From: Artemia franciscana | Lineage: Eukaryota > Arthropoda > Branchiopoda > Anostraca > Artemiidae | Direction of reading: 5' to 3' | Assembly (NCBI RefSeq): GCF_032884065.1 | Contig: NC_088865.1 | Span: 47,400,368 to 47,464,367, forward strand | DNA length: 64,000 bases | Part shown: in pieces, positions 1-11,869 of the stretch | Numbering within the stretch: position 1 is the stretch's first letter | How the letters are laid out: the number at the start of each line of letters is the position of its first letter | Notes under the pieces: model-generated | Database searches by the model: none | What the model was told of the DNA's origin: nothing | Seen by the model: the letters and a program-made list of their open reading frames with translations, nothing else | Program-made: the position numbers and the translations under genes

Positions 1-750
1 TCTATAGCTTCGTTTATTAATCTGAACTTGGGGTGTACATTTTTAAATTGTAATCATGAAAGCATCAGTTATATTATTTTTGTTGCATTGAAACTGGCCT
101 TTCAAACATCGAACAACTCTTCAGTTTCCAGAAGCTTCATTTTTAGGGGGTAGGAAAACTTGGGTTAGGTCTTTATGTCATCGGATAACAATATATTTCG
201 TGGTGTTATCAATGATGTTTTGTATATGGGTCTAAAGGTTGTCTTCCATGTCATTTATGCAGAAAATAAAAAGTAATGATCGTCCTAGATTTATCCTTGT
301 TTTCAAAGACATTGAATATTGGATTTTAGTTGTACTTCAGTTACCGTAACTGACCTCTATTTTGTTCTATCTTCTTAATTGCTATTCTTTCACACATATT
401 GAAAGCATCTGATTTATTCTATCAGTTGCTAACTGCTTAACAATAGTGATGTTTTTCAAAAAGCTTGAACAAAACGATTCTATATTTTTTCTCTTCTTTC
501 TTCCTACATTCATCCCTGTCTGTAAGCAAAAAGTATGAAACTTGATTCTTAGCTATACTTCAGTTTTAGAATCTTTATATCTTTGTTCAGATCCATGTAA
601 AAAAGATACAGAATTAACAATGTTGCTGGTAGTTACTAATGTTCATATTGTTGTAATGTATCTGATTAATATGTGTTTGGTTATTCACATAAGAGGTGAA
701 GAACTTGCTGCATGTATTCCGAACGAAAAAATATTCCTTTTGCTAACTAA

Positions 751-760
751 TTTATTTATT
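751..760 (-). promoter_or_regulatory. Candidate polyadenylation signal
   Basis: The minus strand reads AATAAATAAA about 225 bases past the TAA stop at 984. It is the first AATAAA on that strand after the stop, so it is a reasonable 3' end for the mucin-like gene. In such AT-rich DNA the hexamer also arises by chance. Confidence 0.35.
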
Positions 761-983
761 ACAGATGCATAAATAATTAAATAATCTAGCACGGAATAAT
801 AAAACAAATATTTTTCTATATATAAACTTAGAAATTGTTATTTAGGTCTAATCGGGTGAAGAAGCAAGCTTCTGTTGAGACAATTTAATCACTCAAATAA
901 ATTAACAAGAGATTCAATAAATAGCAGAAAGTACAAAGGCTATGCAATGAGTTACCTACGTTTTCAATAATTCAACTTTTCTG

Positions 984-1258
984 TTATTCCAGTTCTTCCC
1001 AGTCATTTGTCCTTCCTAATTTTTCAATAATACTCGTGAAAAATTCATTTTCTCTTATTTTGATAAGAGTTTTCAAAAAATCATTTTCTTTATTCACAGA
1101 CACCAAATGGCTATTGAATGACCTTTTTCTTCCAAAGCCACTAAATAAGAATTGTATTAAATTGAAGAAGAATGTGAATATAGCTATTGGTCCAAAGAAA
1201 ATAAAATTGAATACTGCTTGCACTATTCTTTGTAGAAGAGACGAAGGTGGAGCTGGGG
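984..1258 (-). CDS. Terminal exon: transmembrane helix and cytoplasmic tail of mucin-like protein
   Basis: The acceptor is a long T tract followed by GCAG; the exon opens with two bases completing a split codon (phase 1), matching the phase-1 end of the mucin exon. It encodes 90 residues and a TAA stop. It starts with a short Ala/Pro stalk (APAPPSS), followed by a hydrophobic stretch of about 30 residues rich in Phe and Ile (IVQAVFNFIFFG onward), then GRKR as a stop-transfer signal, then a charged tail of about 45 residues ending DWEELE. This fits a single-pass type I membrane protein; the tail shows no signalling motif I recognise. The same stretch is also open on the plus strand, but without splice sites or domains. 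Confidence 0.7.
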
Positions 1259-3435
1259 CTGCAAAAAAAAAAATGTTAGTTCTGGTGCCATATACACTTA
1301 TTAATAAAACTAACATTTAACCATAACAGCTTGCCAGCTGAATACGTTTTGCATCATTGTCGAAAACTTTTTAAAGAAACAACTAAAGACTTAATAGGAA
1401 AGATATCTTATTCGTAATTTTAATCACACATTTGTTCAAACTTCTTCTAGAACATACAACTTACTTTAAAAGAAATTAAAAGAAATATAATATATATTAT
1501 AAATATATATTGGGGTTGGGGCTGGGACACTATAACGCTTTAAAGTCATTTTTGGTTATTTATTTTTAATATTTGAGTTAAAATAAGTTTTTAATTTTTA
1601 GGACTATTTCTTTTTCCAGACATATTCGATACAAAGTTTAGTCTACTTTCTTTGGTCTCTGTTTTATTTTGCTGACGACGCATACCACCTAAATGTATTT
1701 AATTAAATTTATATTTTTCACGAGAACCTGTCCGTATTACCAGAAAAGCCAACTGGGAGGTGAAAATATTTATTTTGTATTGAAAAGAAGGGGAATATTA
1801 AAATCTTAACTTCTTTAGGCCTTCGAAATAATATTGCAAGATTGTGCTGTCACCACAGGGCTGAAAAAATAATATTTCAACTTCTTTGTACTGTCAAAGA
1901 TTTGTTTTTGAGTCTTGGTATGGCACGGAGGTTATATCTGAGCTTTAATAAAGGTTCCTATAAGTACAAATTTAAAACTAAGTATATGATTCGAAATAAT
2001 CTTTCAAACATCGGAGTAATTATTTAAGAAAAATTATATTTTCAAAAATTGCTTATAAAATGAGGCAAATAATGATGTTTTTTTATCCAGTTGGTAAAGA
2101 TGAGTCTCTGAATTCTCAGTTTAAATCAGTGGAATGGCATAGAATTTTTTCAAACATTTAATGATGAAATGTTAAAAAAAGTGGAAATTTAACACTTGAA
2201 TTTACCACGAAAACGAAATGCAACTACAATATCACTAAAAAGTTTCTCACCTTTTAAAGGCTAATCAGTCATAAAATATAGTTATGCTTATGTATAGGGA
2301 CTTCATAATTTTTTTCATTAAATTGTATAAATTGCTTTATACAATTATTATAGGATGTATCATATTGCCGCGATTAGTTGTCTATAAATCAAAGCCTTTT
2401 CAGGACAATTCTATTACTTAATGATAATTTTGGACCAAATATCAAATTTTTATTTTTGTTTACTCAACAGACAAATCGTGATTTAAATGTTTGAACTGAA
2501 TATCTAAAAATCTCAAAATTTTATTAAAAATATACCAGAGATTAAAACCCCAAAAATTTAAATCACCAATTTATACCTATCAAATACAAAAATAGCAAAC
2601 ACATAATTATTTTTCTTAAGGAGTATTTTGAATCATGTACTTAGTTTGAAGCGTAAGCCAACAAGCATTTGTATTAGAATTCATATTTTTCTAGCCATTT
2701 TTGTCTTTATTTGAGAATTTTAGAATGAATAGAAGAGGAAATAGTAGCGAAGAGCTCTGAATCAAACGGACTCTAAACTGACAGGACTAGCCCTAATAAA
2801 CATTCACCAAAATATTGAGGTAGACATCGATCATGTAATAAATAGATATGACTGGACTTGTAAAAGAAAAATAATTTTTGTTTTATAGAATTGTGATTAA
2901 GCAATATACGTCGAACTTTAAAAAGTGGAGAGATGATCTATATTGTTTTGAAAAGCAAAATGTTATCAGTAAATTTTTGAGATTTTCTCAAAGTTGACAC
3001 TGTTTATTAAAACACTATTTTTTTAAAAGATAGTGAATAGTTAATGTCTTATTGCCTATGCTTAAAACCCTCGTTTTAATTGTATGTATTTTCTATCTTG
3101 TTGTTTAATGTTTCTTATTATAACCCTAAACGAACTAGCATTTAATGTTTAATCTCTTTTCGCATACGCGATCGTGTCTTAATCTTCATTTCCTACTGTG
3201 TATTACCATCATAATTACTAAGCGATGCCCTATATTTAGGCGACACACATAGTGATTTGACGTATAAAAACAGTCATAAAGAATGTATGCCTCCAAAAGA
3301 TGGTTGAAGGCCAATTTTTTGGCAATATAAAACTTAAATCACTCGCTATAGCTATCAGAGGTACAAAGGCTAAAAACTATGCAGAAGATATTAATTATCA
3401 AATATTTCGTAGATGGTGAACAGCATTTGATTTTT
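1259..3435. other. Intron sequence, nothing recognised
   Basis: AT-rich DNA between the terminal exon and the first recognisable repeat. Open frames are short and show no domain. Confidence 0.5.
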
Positions 3436-3439
3436 TTTT

Positions 3440-3670
3440 TGTATGGTGGGGTGATTTTTACAACCTACTTTTTTTTTATCAGTATTTTTAAATCGTTTTA
3501 ACTTCAACAGATTTATTAGAACTTTAATCCTCATCATATTTTATATTAAATTTACAACCATTTCAACTACCTACCTATGATGTGTAATTGTTGAAATTCC
3601 CTTTAAATTGCTGATATTTCTTTATTCACAAGTATATCCGGAGCAACCAATTATGGGCTCCCCGCTAAGA
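3440..3670 (-). repeat. Interspersed repeat shared with 11540-11720
   Basis: Read on the minus strand, this stretch matches the plus strand around 11590-11700: both contain AAAGAAATA, then AAAGGGAA, then a TAGGTAGGTAG block followed by TCGTAAATTTAAT or TTGTAAATTTAAT, in the same order and spacing. It is an old dispersed repeat of unknown class. Confidence 0.5.
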
Positions 3671-4764
3671 AAAATCCTCGATCCGCTATTGAATTTGGAT
3701 TGGAATACTGGTTATAATGGTTGCAGCAGTAGCTGAATCTAGTAAAGAGCCAGCCACAGTCCATCGTAGTCAAAAATTGAAAAACCATGTTTCGAAAAAA
3801 AAAAACAGCCAAATGAGAAAAATCGTCCATCTGGCATTGAATCAGGAATAGTACCTATTGTTTCTGTTCATCTTTAAAGTGAAACTCCTTTGCGAAAACA
3901 CATTTGTGATAATTTCTAAACAGAGCCTAAAACCCTCAAACCTTGCGTAGGATTGAAAAAAAAGTACACCATTGGAGACAGTGTGGTCGAAAACTCTATT
4001 TAGGGTTTGTCATCTAACACTGATTCACGAAATATAATTATTATTTCCGTTAATCTAAAAATGTAAAATTTTTTTAGGTTTATTATGAAAGTAACCAGGA
4101 GAAGGAGACTGGGGGACCCCGATTCCCCAAAATATTTTTCAGGCACCCTCAAACCAGATTTTTCAAAAATCCAATTGTCAATTTGGTCCATTTTTGGCAC
4201 CCTATCAAGGTAGACTCGCCGCAAAGAGGAGAAAAGTAATTTCTCTGATGCATTTCCTAGGGGGGTATTTTCTGGGGGAAGGGCCTGGAGATAATCTACC
4301 ACAACAGCTTAGAGAGATGTTAAATGGTTCATTTAAAATCTATTGCTCATAACCTTATGGTTATTACATATTTTCTAATCTGTTAGATTTCCTAGATTTG
4401 AATGTTAATTAGTCCGCTAGGAGAATTTTCCAAGATCCATTTGTGTTGAACACGGTCAGCCGAATTTGAGACAAAATTTGCAAAGTGATTTTTAAGATAT
4501 AAGAAGAGGAATAATTGTAAAAACAACAAATAATTGAATTTCAAATGAATTTCCCTCGACATACTCCCCCCACTTCTGCTGTTTAAGCTTCATCAAATAT
4601 AGTTTAAGGCTCTCACTCCTTACAATAGAAACTAATTAACTCAATGTTTTACAATAATCAATTACGGTTTTATTTATTGAATAATATCCAATAAATATGC
4701 TTTTGTTGTAGACATGACCCTTAATAGTCACTTGGAGAAGGGCTATAAGTTACGCTATTATCAA
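3671..4764. other. Intron sequence, nothing recognised
   Basis: A 100-codon minus-strand open frame at 4302-4000 has no domain and ordinary intron composition. Nothing else stands out. Confidence 0.4.
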
Positions 4765-5088
4765 AAAGTTCGTGGTAACAAACTGTTTTTCAACTTTTGA
4801 AACTAAAAGATACACCAAAAGAATCAGATTTTCATGCTGATTTTAAATATATAAGATTCATCAAATGTAGTTTTTGTCATCAAAAGGTTATGAGCCTGAG
4901 AAAATTTGACTTATTTTGGAAAATAGGTGGAAACACCCCCAAAAAGTGATAGAATCTTAACAAAAATCACGCCATCGCATTCAGCGTATCAGAGACCCCT
5001 ATTGCGAAAATTTCAAGCTCCTATCCAAAAACATGTGTAATTTTGTATTTTTTGCCAGAAGACAGATCACGGGTAGGCTACGGTTCGT

Positions 5089-5089
<1 letters not shown>

Positions 5090-5154
<65 letters not shown>
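5090..5154. repeat. T65 homopolymer
   Basis: Uninterrupted run of T inside the family A copy. Other copies have 8 to 15 mixed T/G bases at this position. The length may partly be an assembly artefact. Confidence 0.9.
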
Positions 5155-6126
5155 CAGGGGTCGTCGTATGGACCAAGTAGTCCTAGAATGTCAAAAGAGG
5201 GCTAATTCCAACAGAAATGAAAAGTTCTAGTTCCCTTTTTAAGTAACCGAAAAAATGGAGGGCACCTAAGCCCCCTCCCACACTAATTTTTTACCCAAGT
5301 CAACGGATTAAAATTTTGAGATAGCCATTTTGTTCAGCATAGTCAGAAACCATAATAACTATGTCTTTGGTGATTACTTACTCCACCAAGGTCCCTGGGG
5401 GAGGGGCTGCAAGTTACAAACTTTGACCATTGTTTACATACAGTAATGGTTATTGGGAAGTGTACAGACGTCTTCAGTTTTTTTGGTTGGGGGGGGGGCT
5501 TGAGGAGAGGGGGCTATGTGAGAGGATCTTTCCTTGGAGGAATATATCAAGGGGGAAGAGAAATTCAATGAAAAGGGCGCAGGATTTTCTAGCATTACTA
5601 TAAAAAAAAAACAATGAAAAAAATAAATGTGAAAAAGTTTTTTCAATTGAAAGTAAGGACTAGCATTAAAACTTAAAACGAAAAGAGATTATTACACATT
5701 TATTTATTACTATTTATTATACGGCCTTTCTCATTAAGGGGTCATTCTTAAAGAATTGGGACAAAACTTAAGCTTTAGTGTAAAGAGTGAGGTATTAACG
5801 AGGAGACAAACCCCTCATATACATAATAAAAATATAAGAATATAGAAGTTTGTTACGTAAGTTAATTCTTAAATTACGTATATTTTTTACTAATGAAAAC
5901 GTTCGTTAAAAATTAAAAGTTCTAGTTGCCTTTTTAAGTTACCAAAAAATTGGAGTGCAACTAAGCCTCCTTCCCCACCCCTTATTTCTCAAAATCGTCT
6001 GATCAAAACTAAGAGAAAGTCATTTAGCAAAAAAAAGAATTAATACGCAAATTTCATTTTAATAATTTATGTTCGGTGAGCCAAACCCTACAATCTTCAT
6101 TGATTAAACAATCGTATAGATTGTTG

Positions 6127-6195
6127 ATTAACTTTAACTTTAACTTTAAACTTAAACTTAAACTTTAACTTTAAACTTTTAACTTTAACTTTATC
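6127..6195. repeat. (CTTTAA)n-like simple repeat
   Basis: Tandem AACTTTAACTTT-type hexamers, imperfect, near the end of the diverged family A copy. Confidence 0.7.
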
Positions 6196-6390
6196 GTATA
6201 GATTTGTTGATTAACGTTGATTAAACTTTAGCGTATAGAGCGGGGCGTTGAGAAGGGGCAGCCCCTTTCATACACGGAGTAATTTCTGTTCGTTTTAAGT
6301 TTTAATGTCGCTCCTTAATTTCAGTTAAAAAAAACTAGTCTTTTTTATTTAATGGTCTTACAAAGACCAATAGATTAATTTAAATTAACA

Positions 6391-6461
6391 GAACTGTAGT
6401 TTAGTTAGTAGAGTGTTATGACTCTAATCTGAACGTCAGGCTTCCAGTTTCCGCTTGGGTA
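6391..6461 (+). pseudogene. tRNA-like pseudogene (Lys-CTT-like)
   Basis: TAGTTTAGTTAGTAGAG looks like a tRNA D-arm/A box, and GACTCTAATCTGA resembles the anticodon arm of arthropod tRNA-Lys(CTT) with one T missing. The T-arm (CCAGTTTCCGCTTGG) is degenerate. It is either an old tRNA pseudogene or a SINE head. No functional tRNA is claimed. Confidence 0.35.
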
Positions 6462-7495
6462 TTTCTTATTCATCATAGTTTTGCTCCTTTGATATGGGTA
6501 TTTTTCTGATAACTAACTATTTACTTGCTTTTTACGCGATGCAGTTTCTTTTTAAACTTGTCAAGCATTTTCATTCAAAAGGGAATGAAACTCATGTTGT
6601 TTCATTGATTAAAACTACAATCTTAGTTGATCAATAAATCCAAACTGTCAAACCCTCATCACTTTGGGGTTGGAAATTTGTAGGTATATGGTTCTGGAAC
6701 CGCTCAAAGTTGTATATTAAAGAAAGGATTAATTATTGTTATATTTAAATTTTCAAGTTATTACTGGCTTTCACTCTTTAATTGACAGGATAAAACTATT
6801 TATAATGTATATAAAGAGAAATCACAGTACTGAAAACCTATTTGTGTCTTATCTTCTGTAATATTTTTCTAGGTGTCAGGTTACATTCTAACTTTTTCTT
6901 ATTTATTTTTATTCCACACCCGTATGTCTAAAGCGACTTTGTGTTTAACACTGGTTGTCAAGTGAAATAAGGAAAAGATACAAAAATTTTGCCTCTGTTC
7001 TGAAAACCTTGAAAATCTTTTTTTTTTTTTAGAAAAAACAGTTACTTCTAGAATGCCAAGGATATTGATGCGTAGATGCGTAGTAAAAATCTTAGAAATA
7101 CTTTCTTAGTGTCCAGTTCATTTTTTAATAGAATAAAGCATGTTTTCTTTACTCTGTATTGCACTAAACTCATTTAAAACTTTAAATCCAAACCAATGTG
7201 TATTTCAACCAATGTTGAAATACTGAACTAGTTCCATACTATATTCCTACTCTCAGCTTGTAAAGATTTATTATTTTGTAATGTATGGGTAATAATTTTT
7301 TTGTTGCAAAATTGCCATTTTGAACGAATAATCAGCTAGTTCCTTACATTGAACAAAAAAGTGATTCGTAACTCCGAAAGTAACAGGAAATAAGCAAAAT
7401 TTAATAATTGGTTATTGATTTTTCCATTTCAATGGATCTTTTAGCGTTCAATGGATTTGCAACATTCATAAATACAATCCATTATTTTAATAGCG
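6462..7495. other. Intron sequence, nothing recognised
   Basis: AT-rich, no domain-bearing frame and no recognisable repeat. Confidence 0.4.
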
Positions 7496-7496
7496 T

Positions 7497-7563
7497 CCTT
7501 CAATGCCAAATCACCTCCCCATGTATTATGCCAAATCACCTCCCCATGTAATCACCTCCCCCA
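7497..7563. repeat. Short tandem repeat, about 25 bp unit
   Basis: ATGCCAAATCACCTCCCC occurs twice, followed by a partial third copy (AATCACCTCCCCC). Confidence 0.8.
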
Positions 7564-7900
7564 AATTTCATGTATTTTTATAATGCCCCTCATATTATTA
7601 CATTTTGTGGTACTAGGAAGGTAAATTCAGATCCAGGATGTTAGAATTAAACGATGAGGACGATAAACGTGCAAAGCTGTATTGGTAGCCCTTTAACAAT
7701 GTACAATCGAAACCTCTATGTTTCGAAGTAAGGTTATACGGTATAATTTCCCAAAGCCTTATAATAGATGCGGCGATTACACTGAGGTTTTGAAACCTTG
7801 AAGATCTTCTTTAAGAAAAGAGTTACTTCTAGAATACCAAGCAAATAGCTGCCTTATACCAATCTTAAAAGCTAAATCTGAATGTAAACTATGTTTTTCA

Positions 7901-9636
7901 AACAGTTCATGGTAACGAACTGTAGTAAGGAGCGACCCGGCTCAATAGCAACCAAAACTCTAAAAAATGGGGTTTTGATATCAAAAGCTACATCAAAAGA
8001 ATTGCATTTTAATGCTGATTAGAAATATATAAGTATAATCAAGTTTAGTCTTACGCATCAAAAGTTACGAGCCTGAGAAAATTTGCCTTATTTAAAAAAA
8101 TAGGGGAAAACAACCCCTAAAAGTCATATAATCTTAACGAAAATCACGCCATCAGATTCAGCGTACCAGAGAACCCTATTGTAGAAGTTTCAAGCTCCTA
8201 TCTACAAAAATGTGGAATTTCATATTTTTTGCCAGAAGACAAATCACGGGTGCGTGTTTATTTGTTTGTTTTTTTTCCCCAGGGGTCATCGTATCGACCA
8301 AGTGGTCCTAGAATTTCGCAAGAGGATTCATTCTAATGGAAATGAAAAGTTCTAGTGCCTTTTTTGAGTGACCAAAAAAATTGGAGGGCACCTAGGCCCC
8401 CTCCCACGCTCATTTTTCTCTAAAGTCAACGGATCAAAATTTTGAGATAGCCATTTTGTTCCGCATAGTCAAAAACCATAAGAACTATGTCTTTGGGAAT
8501 GACTTACTCCCCCACAGTCCCTGGGGGAGGGGCTGCATGTTACAAGCTTCGGCCAGTGTTTACATATAATAATGGTTATTGGGAAGTGTACAGCGTTTTC
8601 AGGGGATGTTTTTTTTTGGTTTTGGGGTTTGGGTTGAGGGGAGGGAGCTATGTGGGAGGATCTTTCCTTGGAGAAATATGTCATGGGGGAACAGAAATTC
8701 AATGAAAAGGGCTCAGGATTTTCTAAAATTATTATAAAAAAAAACAATGAAAAAATAAGCATGGAAAAGTTTTTTCAATTGAAAGTAAGGAGTAGCATTG
8801 AAACTTAAAACGAACAGGGATTATTACGCATATGAGGGGTTCTAAAAATACTTTAGCATAAAGAGCGAGGTATTTAGGAGGATATAAATACCTCGCTCTT
8901 TATGCTATAGTATTTTTTTACATTTCAACTATTTATTCTACGGCCATTCGGATTCAGTGGTCATTCTTAAAGAATTGGGACAAAACTTGAGATTTAGTGT
9001 AAAGAGCGAGGTATTAACGAGGGGACAAACCCCCTCATATACATAATAAAAATTGAAGAATATAAAAGTTTGTTACGTAAGCTAATTCTTAAGTTACGTA
9101 TATTTTTTACTAAAAAAACATTCGTTAAAAATTAAAATTTATAGTTGCCTTTTTATGTAACCGAAAAATTGCAAGGCAACTAGGCTTTCCCCACCCCTTA
9201 TTTCTCAAAATCGTCTGATCAAAACTAAGAGAAAGCCATTTAGCCAAAAAAGGAATTAGTATGTAAGTTTCATTGTAATAATTTATGTGTGGAGAGCAAA
9301 AATCAGACATGCATTAATTCAAAAACGTTCAAAAATTACATAAAAAACTATTTTTTTTTAACTGAAAGTAAGGAGCGACATTAAAACTTAAAACGAACAG
9401 AAATTACTTCCGTGTATGAAATGGGTTGTCCCCTCCGCAATCCCTCGCTCTTTACGCTAAAGTTTGACTCCTTGCCACAATTCTGCTTTTTAAAACAATT
9501 AAAAGCTTCAGCGTAAAGAGCGAGGGATTGCGGAGGGGACAACCCATTTCATACATGGAATAATTTCTGTTCGTTTTAAGTTTTAATGTCGCTCCTTACT
9601 TTCAGTTAAAAAAAAACTAGTTTTTTTTATGTAATA
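7901..9636 (+). repeat. Family A element, full-length copy
   Basis: Starts with the short palindrome around CAGTTCATGGTAACGAACTG, then AGTAAGGAGCGACCCGGCTC. It ends after a palindrome of about 300 bp at 9337-9634. An internal palindrome at about 8850-8917 has 26-bp arms around CTTTAGCATAAAGAGCGAGG. The 5' end and the inverted 3' end share AGTAAGGAGCGAC, a terminal-inverted-repeat-like feature. No coding frame of any length exists, so it is non-autonomous or non-coding. It lies in the last intron of the mucin-like gene. Confidence 0.85.
9337..9634. repeat. Long palindrome at 3' end of family A copy
   Basis: The left arm runs through ACTGAAAGTAAGGAGCGAC and TTGTCCCCTCCGCAATCCC to GCTCTTTACGCTAAAG; the right arm is its near-perfect reverse complement. 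The spacer is about 45 bp. As single strand it would form a very stable hairpin. Confidence 0.9.
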
Positions 9637-11535
9637 ATATTAAAGAGAGTATGTTTTCTTGCTCGTTCACAAAAATTCAGAACTACATTGGATGAACTAA
9701 GAAGATTGAACTTATAAATCCTTTGTAATCCTTTCGCGATGAAAAGCATGAGAGATAGATTGTCTCTTTGAGAGGAAAAGCTGGCAAAACCTTTTCAGGG
9801 ATATTTAAAAATGATTATTTCCACTTCTTGATGATAGTCTGTAATCCTAACACAGACATTAGGCAGATGGTGATACAATAAGGGTAATTTAGATAGTCTA
9901 TCAGCTCTGAGAGTCAGTTGAAGGTAAACGGAGACAAAAATATATTTAAAGATTTATGACTGACCATGACCACAAGACTTGCAAATGAGTGGGTGACTGA
10001 GATTTTTAATTGACAACGTTCTTCATTAAAAACGGCAAGAATATATTTAAAAAAATAAGCTCTTTCGATGGAAGTAAAGAGAGAAATTGGAACTTCAAAC
10101 AAATAAAAAATTTAGCCTCGCCATTTATGTAGCATATATCAATAAAGCTAGCACAAATGAGCCAACTGATGATAATTCTCTTATGTTTGTTAGATTATAG
10201 AAAACTGGACACTTTACTGAAAACTCGAAAGCCAAGGGAAAAAAAGAATGCTAATCTAGGATTATAACACTTTCCACGGTCTTACACCATGTGTGATTAA
10301 TTTTCAATATACAATTCACATTATCTTGAAAAATTTTTATAGCTTGTCTCAAAAATTATAATACAAATGATGATTAATATACAATTCTAAATTGTAAAAA
10401 ATACACCTTATTATTACTCGAAGTGAAGAACAAATAAACCCTAATCTAAATTCTGGAAATCCAAGTTAAGATAGAAACTTTAAAGCTGGTCAATAGTCTT
10501 AATACTCCTAATAATATCAAAATGGCTTCACATCAAACTTGTCAAAAACACAATTATGAAATGTCCCTAAGATGGTTTATTCTTTTATTTAAAAAGTTTC
10601 CATAAATGGTTTACTTTTAGTGTACCAAAACGACCAAAAGTAAAGCGCTAGTTTTCTATAATCCTACAAGTACAGGGAGAGATGATGAATTGGTTCATTT
10701 GTACTAGTCTTATTGACCTATGTCAGATTAAATAAAAAAAAAAAAATCTACAAACTACAAAATAACTATACAACTACAAGTACAAAAAAAATCTGGAGTA
10801 AATTTTCTACCCAGAAAAATGGTAGTTTTCTGACCAAGTAGGCTATTTTATATCATTTACTTAAAACTTTATTATTAAGGAAAAGACTTTGGTTCCAATG
10901 GAAAACTAAAAGTTGAAAATAGAGGGATCCTAAACAAATCTAAAATCTAAAAATTTACAAATCTAAAAGTCCTCAAAGAAGAAACTAATTGGGATAGAGC
11001 CATAGCAGTTGTCGTATTTAATCCCAATACGTAAACTTTCATTATTTTTTTGAAATGCGCCAGATTCTATATATCCATTTAAAGTAATATTTCATAAAAG
11101 CAGTGTCACTGGCTGATTTTTATAGCTATAAATAAACTGAAAATAAAAGCTTATCTTTGTCTTAAAACAAAATTCTCATTTTATTTTTGAGAAAATGCTA
11201 AAAATGGTGAATGGGTAAATGGAAGCCTAAATAAGCTTAAAAGCGAAATACGTCAGACCAAATGAAATATTCTCCATTGATCACCTTTTACCAGGGCCTG
11301 TCAGAATGATACAAACTTATCTATAGAAGTCAGAACACACTAAGCTCCTATCCCATGCAAAGGGGTAAACTTCACAAGAATATCTTTTGATATTTCTGTG
11401 ATACGTAAAGCATGTGACATACATGCACATTAGCGTAATAATCACTTTTTATCTTTTTTTTAACAGCTGTAAATATTAAGTCCGATGGAAAAAAAACTGC
11501 TGAATATATCCATTGGTGTATACAGCTATCCTAGG
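9637..11535. other. Intron sequence, nothing recognised
   Basis: AT-rich with A-rich runs; no domain-bearing open frame. Confidence 0.4.
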
Positions 11536-11539
11536 ACAG

Positions 11540-11720
11540 GGGCAGATCCAGGATTTTCCTTAGGGGGGCACATAATAGATTGTTTCAATAAACTTGCGAA
11601 CAAAGAAATACCCTCAATAAAAGGGAACTTCGACAATTATATGTTGTAGGTAGGTAGTGGAAATGGTCGTAAATTTAATCTAAAATCTGGCGAGGGTTTA
11701 ATGTTTTAGAATGAACAGAA
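11540..11720 (+). repeat. Interspersed repeat shared with 3440-3670
   Basis: Plus-strand partner of the repeat at 3440-3670. It begins near GGGGCAGATCCAGGATTTTC and includes GTAGGTAGGTAGTGG and GGCGAGGGTTTAATG. Confidence 0.5.
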
Positions 11721-11869
11721 GTGATTTGTCATATAATATAGAGCTTTAACTAGATAAAAATAGGCAGTAAAGTGTCCACCATTTGCTCACCAAAATCCAA
11801 AATTTAAATTAATATTTTTTGCACTTCTCATACATTTACTTTCTATTATACAAATCTCCTAAACAAACA

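Larger units (their letters stand above)
4765..6355 (+). repeat. Family A element, diverged copy with 65-base T tract
   Basis: Begins with AGTTCGTGGTAACAAACTG and follows the family order: the ATATATAAGATTCATC block, the GAAAATTTGAC block, CCAGAAGACAGATCACGGG, the GGACCAAGTAGTCCTAGAA block, the CCTTTTT..GAGGGCACC block, and the GGGAGGGGCTGCAAG block. It ends with TCGCTCCTTAATTTCAG near 6330. The 3' palindrome is eroded. A run of 65 T at 5090-5154 interrupts it where other copies carry short T-rich tracts. Confidence 0.75.

Noticed and set aside
1036-1320. 94-codon plus-strand frame
   Set aside because: Antisense shadow of the transmembrane exon.
4000-4302. 100-codon minus-strand frame
   Set aside because: No domain, no splice sites that match the gene, ordinary intron composition.
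6391-6461. Functional tRNA-Lys gene
   Set aside because: Anticodon loop lacks a base and the T-arm does not conform, so kept only as a tRNA-like pseudogene.
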